Shown here in pieces: positions 49,116 to 58,763 of a DNA stretch of 64,000 nt. The stretch comes from Amaricoccus sp. (GTDB lineage: Bacteria > Pseudomonadota > Alphaproteobacteria > Rhodobacterales > Rhodobacteraceae). Each line of letters starts with the position of its first letter. Within the stretch, counting starts at the first letter, position 1. The stretch is taken from the NCBI RefSeq assembly GCF_017993425.1, contig NZ_JAGOMQ010000001.1:89655-153654 (forward strand), given 5' to 3'. The position numbers and the translations under genes were made by a program. The notes beneath the pieces were generated by a model. The model had not been told where the DNA came from. It worked only from the letters and a program-made list of their open reading frames with translations, and did not search any database.

Positions 49116-52100
49116 ATGTCCGACAACTTTCTGAATCCGTCTATCAACTTTGCCAACGACGCGCGTCCGAGGAACGGCGATCGTCCCGGCGTCAACGCGT
49201 CCGACGGCGGCGCCGCGGGCGCGGCGCAAATCCGCCTGACGGGCAACAACTGGTACGACGACGGGACCGGCGCGTCTCTCGACGGCGCCAACCGTCCGGG
49301 CGCCCGCGAGATCTCCAACGCGGTGTTCAAGCAGACCGATTCGAACGGCGTGTTCATCGACAAGCCGAACGAGGGCGGATTCTCGAGCCTGATGTGGGTC
49401 TGGGGTCAGTTCATCGACCACGACATGGACCAGACCGACAACGCCGCATCCAACGGCAAGGCCTCGATCTCGGTGCCGGTGGGCGACCCGATGCGCGACA
49501 CGGGCGGGGTCACGTCGATCGACTTCGACCGCTCGACCCCGATCTCGGGGAGCGCGCCGCGCGAGTTCCCCAACCAGGTCACCTCGTTCCTCGACGCCTC
49601 GATGGTCTACGGCTCGAGCGACGCCAAGCTCACCCAGTTGCTGGTCCCCGGCACCGCCAAGCTCAAGCTCTCGGCCGAGGGCACGATCCTCTTCAACCAG
49701 GCCCTGCCGGTCATCGGCAACGGCGCCGTCGCGGGCGACACCCGCGCGGGCGAGAACGAGGCCCTGCTTTCCATGCAGGCGCTCTTCGCGCGCGAGCACA
49801 ACCGGCTGGTCGACAAGCTGGCCGCCGCCGGCCTGACCGTCGCGCAGCAACTCGAGGGGGCGCGCGCCCGCGTCGAGGCGATGGTGCAGGCCATCACCTA
49901 CAACGAGTTCCTGCCGAAGCTTCTCGGCCCGACCTGGGATGCGGCGAACCCCTACGCCGGCTTCAACTCGAACGTGAACCCCGCGATCTCGCTGGAGTTC
50001 TCGACGGCGTTCTATCGCCTCGGCCACTCGATGCTCTCGTCCACGATCAACCGCACCAACGAGGACGGCTCCACCGACGCCGCGGGGAACCTTGCGCTGC
50101 TCGACGCCTTCCAGCAGCGCGGGGCGACGATCGCGATCACCGGGATCGAGGACATCCTGCGCGGGATGTCGACCACCAAGTCGCAGAAGGTCGACACCTT
50201 CTACGTCGAGGACATCCGCTCGTTCCTCTTCCAGGCGGGCCCTCCGGGCTCCCCGCTCTTCGGCCAGGATCTCGCGGCGCTGAGCATCCAGCGCGGCCGC
50301 GACCACGGCCTGCCCAGCTACAACGAGGCGCGGGTCGCGCTCGGCCTGACGCAGAAGACCAGCTTCAACCAGATCACCAACGACAGCGCCGTCGCGGCGA
50401 AGCTCAGCGCCCTCTACGGCGGCGACATCAGCAAGGTCGACCTCCTGGTCGGCGGCCTCGCGGAGGATCCGGTGGCGGGCGGCATGGTCGGCGAGACCTT
50501 CCGCGCCGGCCTGATCGACCAGTTCGTCCGCCTGCGCGACGGCGACAAGTTCTTCAGCCTGCAGCGCGGCTTCGACGCGAACGAGCTGAACGAGCTGTGG
50601 TCGACCAAGCTCTCCGACATCATCGCGCGCAACAGCGACGTCGCCGACATCCAGGACGACGTCTTCGTCGCCTATAACCGCATCGGCGGCACGAGCGGCA
50701 ACAACACCCTCAACGCCCAGGCCGGCAACAACCTGATCATCGGCTTCGCCGGGGTGGACACCCTGAACGGCGGCGCGGCGGACGACCATCTCTCCGGCGG
50801 GGCCGGCGCGGACCGGCTGGTCGGCGGCGCGGGCAACAACGTCCTCGTCGGCGGCACCGAGGGCGACACCTTCGTCATCAACGTCAGCCTGACCAGCTCC
50901 AACAAGGTGCGGGGCTGGGAGGCGGCCGACGCCTTCGAGTTCCAGAACACCGCCGGCCACGGCCCGATCAGCGTGACCGACAGCGCCGCCGGCGCGGTCA
51001 TCACCTTCGGCTCCTCCACCACGGTGGTCGAGGGCGTCTCCGCCGCGGCGCTCAACTTCAAGGCGCCGCAGGTCACGGCCAATTCCGGCACGGGCCCGGC
51101 CGGCTCGGCCGTGGTGATCGACGTACTCGCCAACGACAACGACACCGACGGCGACCAGGCGGTGATCGACCCGACCTCGGTGCAGATCGTCGGCGCCGAC
51201 GCGCTCTCGAACGGCCACACCAAGACTGTGGCGGGCCAGGGCACGTGGTCGGTGAACACCACCACCGGCGCGATCACCTTCACCCCGGTCTCCGGCTTCT
51301 CCGGCGCGGCGACGGCGATCTCCTACACGGTCGCCGACACCTTCGGCCAGCGCTCCGCCGCGGCGGCGGTCGACGTCACCATCACCGGCTCCCCGGTCAA
51401 CACCCCGCCCACCGTTCTCGCCGACAGCGCCTCGGGGCCGATCAACACGCCGGTCGTGGTCAGCGTGCTGGCCAACGACACCGACAACGGCGCGATCGAC
51501 GTGACCTCGGTGCAGATCGTCGACGCCGACGGCAGCTCGAACGGGCTGATCAAGACCGTCTCCGGCCAGGGTCAGTGGTCGGTGAACACCACCACCGGCG
51601 CGATCACCTTCGTCCCGGAGACCGGCTTCACCGGCGCGGCGACGGCGATCTCCTACACCGTCGCCGACACCCTCGGCCTGCGCTCCGCCGCGGCCGCGGT
51701 CAACGTCACCATCGAGCCCGGCAACACGCCGCCCAACGTCTCGGCCGATACGGCTACCGGCCCGGCCGGCGCGCCGGTCGTGGTCAGCGTGCTGGCCAAC
51801 GACACCGACAATGGCGCGATCGACGTGACCTCCGTGCAGATCGTCGACGCCGATGGCAGCTCGAACGGCCTGATCAAGACCGTCGCCGGCCAGGGTCAGT
51901 GGTCGGTGAACACCACCACCGGCGCGATCACCTTCGTCCCGGAGACCGGCTTCACCGGCGCGGCGACGGCGATCTCCTACACCGTCGCCGACACCCTCGG
52001 CCTGCGCTCGGCGGCGGCGGCGGTCAACGTCACCATCACCTCCGGCAACACGGCGCCGACGGTGACGGCCGACGCCTTCACCGTCCCGGCCAACGGCTCC

Positions 52101-53618
52101 GCCACCTTCGCGATCCTCGCGAACGACAGCGACGCCAACGGCATCGACGCCACCTCGGTCCTGCTCGAGGGCGCCGACGCCGGCTCCGCCGGGCGCACCC
52201 GGACGGTCGCCGGCCAGGGCGTCTGGACCGTCGACGCCACGACCGGCGCGGTCACCTTCGCGCCGATCGCCAACTTCACCGGCGCGGTGACGAGTGCCGC
52301 CTACACCGTCGCCGACAGCCTCGGCCTGCGCTCGGACGCCGCGGCGATCGGGGTCGCCATCACCGGCGGGATCAACCCGGGCCAGACCGTCAACGGCAAC
52401 GGCAACGCCAACACCCAGAACGGCGGCGCCGGCAACGACACGCTCAACGGCCAGGGCAACAACGACACCCAGAACGGCAACGGCGGCAACGACGTCCTGA
52501 ACGGCGGCGCCGGCAACGACACCTCGAACGGCGGCGACGGCAACGACATCATCGTCATCCGCGGCAACGAGGGCCGGAACGACTTCATGAACGGCGGCGC
52601 CGGCCTCGCCGACACCATCCGCGTCGACGCAAGCGGCGGCGCGGTCACCCTCGCCGGCACAAACCGGATCAGCAACGTCGAGATTTTCGACGGCGGCGGC
52701 GAGGCGGTGCTCGGCACGAGCAGCGGCGAGACCTTCGACTTCTCGAAGTTCGTGGTGGTGAGCGGCGTCGCGTCCATCCGCAGCATGGGCGGCGCCGACA
52801 CCGTCACGGGCAGCAACGGCGCCGATAACATCTTGGGCGGCGGCGGCAACGACACCCTCAACGGCGGTCTCGGCGACGACAACCTCCAGGGCGGCGACGG
52901 AGGCGACACGCTGAACGGCGGCGACGGAGCCGACACGCTCGACGGCGGCGCCGGGAACGACAACATCTTCGGCGACGCCGGCGACGATCTCGTCATCATC
53001 CGCGGCTCCGAGGCGACTGGCGACACGCTCAACGGCGGCGACGGGTTCGACACCCTGCGCATCGACGCCAGCCGCGGCGACTTGACGCTGACCAGCACCA
53101 ACGGGATCTCGAACTTCGAGTTCCTCGAGGGCGGCAACCGCGTCATCCGCGGCAACGACGGCGGCAACACGCTCGACTTCTCGAGCTTCACGTCGATGAC
53201 CAACGTCGCCTCGATCCGCGGCTTGGGCGGGAACGACACGATCCGCGGCTCGGCCAGCGCCGACAGCCTGTTCGGCGGCGGCGGCAACGACACGCTCGAC
53301 GGGCGCGGCGGCGGCGACGAGTTCACCGGCGGGTCGGGCAACGACACGTTCCTCTTCGTGTCGGGCGCGTCGGGCGGCGATCACCGCATCAGCGACTTCG
53401 ACGCGAGCGGCAACGACGTGATCCGCCTCGTCGGGTTCTCCGAGCTCGCCGGGCTCAGCAACGCCCAGCGGCTCGCCATCGTCGACGACGCCACCACCTT
53501 CGGCGGCGGCGGGGCGACCATCGCGCTCGACGACCTCGGCGGGTCCGGCGAGATCTTCCTCGCCAACGTCAATACGGCGCGGCTCAGCTTCGCGGCCGAG
53601 GACTTCACCTTCGGCTGA
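49116..53618 (+). CDS. Secreted animal-type haem peroxidase with RTX calcium-binding repeats (peroxicin-like, 1500 aa)
   Basis: Residues about 25-540 form a haem peroxidase of the myeloperoxidase superfamily. Distal Gln98/His102 lie in WGQFIDHDMDQT, calcium ligands in TSFLDASMVYGS (Thr156, Phe158, Asp160, Ser162) with Asp103, catalytic Arg210 in RAGENEALLSM, proximal His304 in AFYRLGHSM, and QRGRDHGLPSYN follows. Asp101 and Glu213, which form haem ester bonds in mammalian enzymes, are both present. An RTX block (GGAGADRLVGGAGNN) comes next, then four about 108-aa cadherin-like repeats, then a long RTX array (GGxGNDTLxGG) and the C-terminus RLSFAAEDFTFG, which suits type I secretion. There is no signal peptide and no secretion genes nearby. 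Bacterial peroxicins combine these modules (known). Start at 49116 is likely; 49032 is possible. Confidence 0.9.
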   Translation: MSDNFLNPSINFANDARPRNGDRPGVNASDGGAAGAAQIRLTGNNWYDDGTGASLDGANRPGAREISNAVFKQTDSNGVFIDKPNEGGFSSLMWVWGQFIDHDMDQTDNAASNGKASISVPVGDPMRDTGGVTSIDFDRSTPISGSAPREFPNQVTSFLDASMVYGSSDAKLTQLLVPGTAKLKLSAEGTILFNQALPVIGNGAVAGDTRAGENEALLSMQALFAREHNRLVDKLAAAGLTVAQQLEGARARVEAMVQAITYNEFLPKLLGPTWDAANPYAGFNSNVNPAISLEFSTAFYRLGHSMLSSTINRTNEDGSTDAAGNLALLDAFQQRGATIAITGIEDILRGMSTTKSQKVDTFYVEDIRSFLFQAGPPGSPLFGQDLAALSIQRGRDHGLPSYNEARVALGLTQKTSFNQITNDSAVAAKLSALYGGDISKVDLLVGGLAEDPVAGGMVGETFRAGLIDQFVRLRDGDKFFSLQRGFDANELNELWSTKLSDIIARNSDVADIQDDVFVAYNRIGGTSGNNTLNAQAGNNLIIGFAGVDTLNGGAADDHLSGGAGADRLVGGAGNNVLVGGTEGDTFVINVSLTSSNKVRGWEAADAFEFQNTAGHGPISVTDSAAGAVITFGSSTTVVEGVSAAALNFKAPQVTANSGTGPAGSAVVIDVLANDNDTDGDQAVIDPTSVQIVGADALSNGHTKTVAGQGTWSVNTTTGAITFTPVSGFSGAATAISYTVADTFGQRSAAAAVDVTITGSPVNTPPTVLADSASGPINTPVVVSVLANDTDNGAIDVTSVQIVDADGSSNGLIKTVSGQGQWSVNTTTGAITFVPETGFTGAATAISYTVADTLGLRSAAAAVNVTIEPGNTPPNVSADTATGPAGAPVVVSVLANDTDNGAIDVTSVQIVDADGSSNGLIKTVAGQGQWSVNTTTGAITFVPETGFTGAATAISYTVADTLGLRSAAAAVNVTITSGNTAPTVTADAFTVPANGSATFAILANDSDANGIDATSVLLEGADAGSAGRTRTVAGQGVWTVDATTGAVTFAPIANFTGAVTSAAYTVADSLGLRSDAAAIGVAITGGINPGQTVNGNGNANTQNGGAGNDTLNGQGNNDTQNGNGGNDVLNGGAGNDTSNGGDGNDIIVIRGNEGRNDFMNGGAGLADTIRVDASGGAVTLAGTNRISNVEIFDGGGEAVLGTSSGETFDFSKFVVVSGVASIRSMGGADTVTGSNGADNILGGGGNDTLNGGLGDDNLQGGDGGDTLNGGDGADTLDGGAGNDNIFGDAGDDLVIIRGSEATGDTLNGGDGFDTLRIDASRGDLTLTSTNGISNFEFLEGGNRVIRGNDGGNTLDFSSFTSMTNVASIRGLGGNDTIRGSASADSLFGGGGNDTLDGRGGGDEFTGGSGNDTFLFVSGASGGDHRISDFDASGNDVIRLVGFSELAGLSNAQRLAIVDDATTFGGGGATIALDDLGGSGEIFLANVNTARLSFAAEDFTFG
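51400..52047 (+). repeat. Two near-identical 324-bp tandem repeats in the peroxidase gene
   Basis: Cadherin-like modules 2 and 3 repeat with a period of 324 bp (108 aa): GTGGTCAGCGTGCTGGCCAA recurs at matching positions near 51456 and 51780, with only scattered differences. Modules 1 and 4 (about 51070-51400 and 52050-52380) are more diverged copies. The near-identity implies recent duplication or ongoing homogenisation. Confidence 0.85.
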
Positions 53619-53629
53619 GGCGCCACGCC

Positions 53630-53653
53630 CCCCCGGCGCGGCCGCGCCGGGGG
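53630..53653 (+). terminator. Intrinsic terminator after the peroxidase gene
   Basis: Stem CCCCCGGCGC / GCGCCGGGGG with a 4-nt loop, 12 bp after the stop, followed by CTTCCTC. Confidence 0.65.
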
Positions 53654-53667
53654 CTTCCTCGCATCGA

Positions 53668-53693
53668 CATGGGCGGCTATATGGCCGCCCATG
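53668..53693 (+). promoter_or_regulatory. Hairpin over the prfC start codon / possible leaderless start
   Basis: CATGGGCGGC and GCCGCCCATG are perfect 10-bp arms around TATATG. The prfC ATG (53691-53693) is the last three bases of the right arm. No Shine-Dalgarno is visible. Alternatively TATATG (53678-53683) is a -10 box 7 bp before the ATG, giving a leaderless mRNA. Confidence 0.5.
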
Positions 53694-55295
53694 GCCGTCT
53701 CTCCCAACGCCCCCGCCCTGCCTCCGCAAGTCGCGCGCCGCCGCACCTTCGCGATCATCTCGCACCCGGACGCGGGCAAGACCACGCTGACCGAGAAGTT
53801 CCTCCTCTACGGCGGCGCCATCCAGATGGCCGGCCAGGTCCGCGCCAAGGGCGAGGCCCGCCGCACCCGCTCCGACTTCATGAAGCTCGAGCAGGAGCGC
53901 GGCATCTCGGTCTCCGCCTCCGCCATGTCCTTCCCGTTCCGCGACTGGTGGTTCAACCTCGTCGACACGCCGGGCCACTCGGACTTCTCCGAGGACACCT
54001 ACCGCACGCTGACCGCCGTCGACGCGGCGGTGATGGTCATCGACGGGGCCAAGGGCGTCGAGAGCCAGACCCGCAAGCTCTTCGAGGTCTGCCGGCTGCG
54101 CGACCTGCCGATCCTGACCTTCTGCAACAAGATGGACCGCGAGGCGCGCGACACCTTCGAGATCATCGACGAGATCCAGCAGGAGCTGCAGCTCGACGTC
54201 TGCCCCGCGTCATGGCCCATCGGCCAGGGCCGCGACTTTCTCGGCTGCTACGACATGCTGAACGACCGGCTGGAGCTGATGGACCGCGCCGACCGCAACA
54301 AGCGCGCGGAATCGGTCAAGATGCAGGGCCTCGACGATCCCCGCATGGCCGACCACATCCCGGCCGACGCGCTCGCCACGCTGCGCGAGGAGGTCGCCAT
54401 GGCGCGCGAGCTGCTGCCCGCCTTCGACCACGAGGCCATGCTCGCGGGCAACCTCTCGCCGATCTGGTTCGGCTCGGCGATCAACTCCTTCGGCGTGCAG
54501 GAGCTGATGGCCGGCATCGGCGCCTGGGGCCCCCCGCCGGAGATCCACGCCGCCGAGCCGCGCGCAGTCGCCGCCTGGGAGCCCGAGGTGACGGGCTTCG
54601 TCTTCAAGGTCCAGGCCAACATGGACCCCAAGCACCGCGACCGCGTCGCCTTCGTGCGGCTGTGCTCGGGGCATTTCCAGCGCGGCATGAAGCTCTTCCA
54701 CGTGCGCTCCGGCAAGCCGATGGCGGTGGCGAGCCCGATGCTGTTCCTCGCCCAGGACCGCGAGCTCGCCGAGGACGCCTGGGCGGGCGACATCATCGGC
54801 ATCCCGAACCATGGCCAGCTCCGCATCGGCGACGCGCTGACCGAGGGCGAGAGCATCCGCTTCACCGGCATCCCCTCCTTCGCCCCCGAGCTCCTGCAAT
54901 CCGTGCGCGCCGGCGACCCGATGAAGGCGAAGCACCTCGAGAAGGCGCTGAACCAGTTCGCCGAGGAGGGCGCATCGAAGCTCTTCAAGCCGCAGGTGGG
55001 CTCGGGCTGGATCGTCGGGGTCGTCGGGCCGCTGCAGTTCGACGTGCTCGCCTCGCGCATCGAGCAGGAATACGGCCTGCCGGTGCGCTTCGAGCCGACG
55101 CAGTTCACCTCGGCCCGCTGGGTCTCCGGCCCGTCCGAGCGGCTCGACGCCTTCGCCAAGGCCAACAAGGGCCACATGGCGGAGGACCATGACGGCGATC
55201 CCGTCTACATGACCCGCCTGCAATGGGACATCGACCGCGTCTCCCGCGACTGGCCGGAGCTGCGCCTCACCGCGACCAAGGAGACGCACGCGTGA
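53691..55295 (+). CDS. prfC: Peptide chain release factor 3
   Basis: 534 aa translational GTPase. RRRTFAIISHPDAGKTTLTE holds G1, ERGISVSASAMSFPFRDW switch I, LVDTPGHSDFSEDTYRTLTA G3 and LTFCNKMDREARDTFEIIDE G4. Domain 2 and the RF3-specific C-terminal half follow (GSGWIVGVVGPLQFDVLASR). It recycles RF1/RF2 after termination. Length is canonical. It starts only 38 bp after the peroxidase terminator, with the start codon inside a hairpin arm. A family C element begins 4 bp after its stop. Confidence 0.96.
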   Translation: MAVSPNAPALPPQVARRRTFAIISHPDAGKTTLTEKFLLYGGAIQMAGQVRAKGEARRTRSDFMKLEQERGISVSASAMSFPFRDWWFNLVDTPGHSDFSEDTYRTLTAVDAAVMVIDGAKGVESQTRKLFEVCRLRDLPILTFCNKMDREARDTFEIIDEIQQELQLDVCPASWPIGQGRDFLGCYDMLNDRLELMDRADRNKRAESVKMQGLDDPRMADHIPADALATLREEVAMARELLPAFDHEAMLAGNLSPIWFGSAINSFGVQELMAGIGAWGPPPEIHAAEPRAVAAWEPEVTGFVFKVQANMDPKHRDRVAFVRLCSGHFQRGMKLFHVRSGKPMAVASPMLFLAQDRELAEDAWAGDIIGIPNHGQLRIGDALTEGESIRFTGIPSFAPELLQSVRAGDPMKAKHLEKALNQFAEEGASKLFKPQVGSGWIVGVVGPLQFDVLASRIEQEYGLPVRFEPTQFTSARWVSGPSERLDAFAKANKGHMAEDHDGDPVYMTRLQWDIDRVSRDWPELRLTATKETHA

Positions 55296-55298
55296 CGC

Positions 55299-55371
55299 CT
55301 GTGGATAACTTCCCAATTAACACTTTTATCGTTATGATTCAGCATCTTGATAAGCGTCCCACTGTGGGACA
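55299..55371 (+). repeat. Dispersed element family C, copy 2
   Basis: Starts CTGTGGATAACTT (DnaA-box sequence at 55300-55308) and ends GCGTCCCACTGTGGGACA, with a TCCCAC-T-GTGGGA inverted repeat. AT-rich interior. It separates prfC from cls and forms the cls 5' region. Confidence 0.75.
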
Positions 55372-55383
55372 GGCGGCTGCCTG

Positions 55384-56862
<1,479 letters not shown>

Positions 56863-56865
56863 GCG

Positions 56866-56909
56866 CGCCCCGAGGCGCGGCGTAGCGAAGGCGGCGCCAC
56901 GAGGCGCCG
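56866..56909. repeat. Repeated terminator cassette, family D, copy 1
   Basis: CGCCCCGAGGCGCGG, TAGCGAAGG and a hairpin CGGCGCC-ACGA-GGCGCCG. The same order (CGAGGCGCG..., TAGCGAAGG, hairpin) occurs at 61752-61797. It lies between convergent cls and the GST gene and probably terminates both. Confidence 0.6.
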
Positions 56910-56913
56910 GCGC

Positions 56914-57621
56914 TCAGCCGTTCTTGTCGGGGATGTTGAGCGCCGCCTGCGACGCCGGCCGCGCCAGCGCCCGCGCGAGCCAGTCCGTCACGTTCGCGAA
57001 GCGGTCGAGCCCGACGAGATCACGCGCCTCGTAGAAGTCGAGCCCCCGCACCCAGGGCCAGGCCGCCATGTCGGCGATCGTGTAGTCGGCGCCCATGATC
57101 CAGTCGCGCCCCTCGAGCCGGCCGTCCAGCACGCCGAGGAGCCGCTTCGCCTCGCCGACATAGCGCTCGAGCGGCCGCTTGTCCTCGATCTCGCGGCCGG
57201 CGAACTTGTTGAAGAAGCCGATCTGCCCGAACATCGGGCCGATCCCGCCCATCTGGAACATCAGCCACTGGATGGTCTCGTAGCGGGCGGCGCCCTCGGG
57301 CAGGAACTTCCCGGTCTTGTCGGCGAGGTAGATCAGGATCGCGCCGGACTCGAAGAGGCCCATCGGCTTGCCGTCCGGCCCGTTCGGGTCGAGGATGGCT
57401 GGGATCTTGTTGTTCGGGTTGAGCGACAGGAACTCGGGCGTCGTCTGGTCGCCCGACAGGCGCACGAGGTGCGGCTCGTAGGCGAGCCCGGTCTCCTCCA
57501 GCATCGCCCCGACCTTGATCCCGTTCGGCGTCGGCCAGGAATAGAGCTGCAGGCGATCGGGATGCGCGGCCGGCCAGCGCGCGGTGATCGGATGGTCGAG
57601 AGCGGGGGCGTCCAGGCTCAT
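56914..57621 (-). CDS. Glutathione S-transferase (YfcG/YghU-like disulfide-bond oxidoreductase)
   Basis: 235 aa. LQLYSWPTPNGIKVGAMLEE is the thioredoxin-fold start with the TPNG motif of Nu-class GSTs. LSLNPNNKIPAILDPNGPDG binds glutathione, LFESGAILIYLADKTG carries the ES pair, and DYTIADMAAWPWVRGLDFYE is the C-terminal capping motif. Nu-class enzymes act as glutathione-dependent disulfide reductases. GGAG lies 9 bp before the ATG at 57621; the longer frame is non-coding. Confidence 0.9.
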   Translation of the reverse strand: MSLDAPALDHPITARWPAAHPDRLQLYSWPTPNGIKVGAMLEETGLAYEPHLVRLSGDQTTPEFLSLNPNNKIPAILDPNGPDGKPMGLFESGAILIYLADKTGKFLPEGAARYETIQWLMFQMGGIGPMFGQIGFFNKFAGREIEDKRPLERYVGEAKRLLGVLDGRLEGRDWIMGADYTIADMAAWPWVRGLDFYEARDLVGLDRFANVTDWLARALARPASQAALNIPDKNG

Positions 57622-57715
57622 TCGTCGATCTCCAGTGGGCGTGTCCTTGGGGACGTGACCTCGGGCCCGGGAAGGCAAGCCCCGGTCCCGAGGCTCCCCG
57701 GCCGTCACGCCGCGA

Positions 57716-58507
57716 TCAGTCGACGAAGGCCTTCTCGATGACGAACTGGCCGGGCTCCGAGTTCGAGCCCTCGACGAAGCCGAGCTCCTCGCAGATCGCC
57801 TTGTGCTCCTGGAGCATGGCCATGGAGCCGCAGATCATCACCCGGTCGGTCGCCGGATCGAGCGGCGCGCCGGTCGCCGCCGCCAGCCGGCCGTCGCGGA
57901 TCCAGTCGGTGATCCGCCCCATGGCCGGGCTCTCCTCGCGGGTGGTCGTCGCAATATGCACGAGCTTGTCGCCGACGACCTCGGGCAGGAACTCGTGCTC
58001 GCGGATCCGCCGCGTGAGGTCGTAGCCGAAGGCGAGCTCGCCGACCTGCCGGCAGGTGTGGGTGAGCACGACCTGGTCGAACTTGTCGTAGGTCTCAGGG
58101 TCGCGGGTGATCGAGGCGAAGGGCGCGATGCCGGTGCCGGTCGAGAACAGGAAGAGCCGCTTGCCGGGCACCAGCGCGTCGTGGACGAGGGTGCCCACCG
58201 GCTTCGGCCGCATGACGATCTCGTCGCCCTCGCGGATATGCTGGAGGCGCGACGTCAGCGGGCCGTCCTGCACCTTGATCGAGTAGAACTCGAGCTCCTC
58301 CTCCCAGGCCGGCGAGCAGATCGAGTAGGCGCGGAGCAGCGGCTTGCCCTCGGCGAGCAGCCCGATCATCGCGAACTCGCCGGAGCGGAAGCGGAAGCTC
58401 GCCGGGCGCTCGCAGTGGAAGGAGAACGTCCGGTCGGTCCAGTGCCGGATGTCGCGCACCTTGAGGAGCGCCATGCCGCGCAGCGCCTTGTCCACCACCT
58501 GCTCCAT
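57716..58507 (-). CDS. fpr: Ferredoxin/flavodoxin-NADP+ reductase
   Basis: 263 aa. FRFRSGEFAMIGLLAEGKPL and RAYSICSPAWEEELEFYSIK (FAD-binding RxYS), DGPLTSRLQHIREGD, RLFLFSTGTGIAPFASITRD (NADP phosphate region) and RVMICGSMAMLQEHKAICEE identify the bacterial FPR type. It exchanges electrons between NADPH and ferredoxin or flavodoxin, often in oxidative-stress response. The C-terminal VIEKAFVD is typical. The ATG at 58507 has AGAGGAC about 10 bp upstream. Confidence 0.93.
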   Translation of the reverse strand: MEQVVDKALRGMALLKVRDIRHWTDRTFSFHCERPASFRFRSGEFAMIGLLAEGKPLLRAYSICSPAWEEELEFYSIKVQDGPLTSRLQHIREGDEIVMRPKPVGTLVHDALVPGKRLFLFSTGTGIAPFASITRDPETYDKFDQVVLTHTCRQVGELAFGYDLTRRIREHEFLPEVVGDKLVHIATTTREESPAMGRITDWIRDGRLAAATGAPLDPATDRVMICGSMAMLQEHKAICEELGFVEGSNSEPGQFVIEKAFVD

Positions 58508-58643
58508 CCACCAGTCCTCTGTGCCGTGAGAGCCATGGGCATGGCTCGACCGCTGCGCGCGCCCCGGGCGGCGGCTTTTACACCGGCCGGCCGTCGGGGG
58601 AAAGAGCCCGCGAGGTAGTGATCGGCGGGCGATTCGCCTGACG

Positions 58644-58672
58644 TTGACGCAGATCGGGCGCAAGCATATATG
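58644..58672 (+). promoter_or_regulatory. Promoter for the DEAD-box helicase gene
   Basis: TTGACG (58644-58649), a 17-bp spacer and TATATG (58667-58672) make the best sigma-70-type promoter in the window, pointing to the helicase with an inferred 5' UTR of about 85 nt. Confidence 0.65.
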
Positions 58673-58763
58673 AGCGCGACAAGTCAGGGCCTCAATCCGG
58701 AGGCCCGAGGCCGCGCGACAACATAGCGGCCGCCCGCCGCCATAGTAGTCAACGCAAGGCCAC

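Noticed and set aside
52390..53300. Short regularly spaced repeats resembling a CRISPR array
   Set aside because: They are in-frame GGxGNDTL nonapeptide codons of the RTX protein with no constant repeat/spacer structure.
49083..53978. A 1631-codon open frame on the minus strand
   Set aside because: It is the complement of the repetitive peroxidase gene; the apparent repeats are shadows of the RTX and cadherin-like modules.
55300..55308. DnaA box as evidence for the replication origin
   Set aside because: Single boxes in three scattered copies, with no dnaA, no box cluster and no AT-rich unwinding region; better described as dispersed element C.
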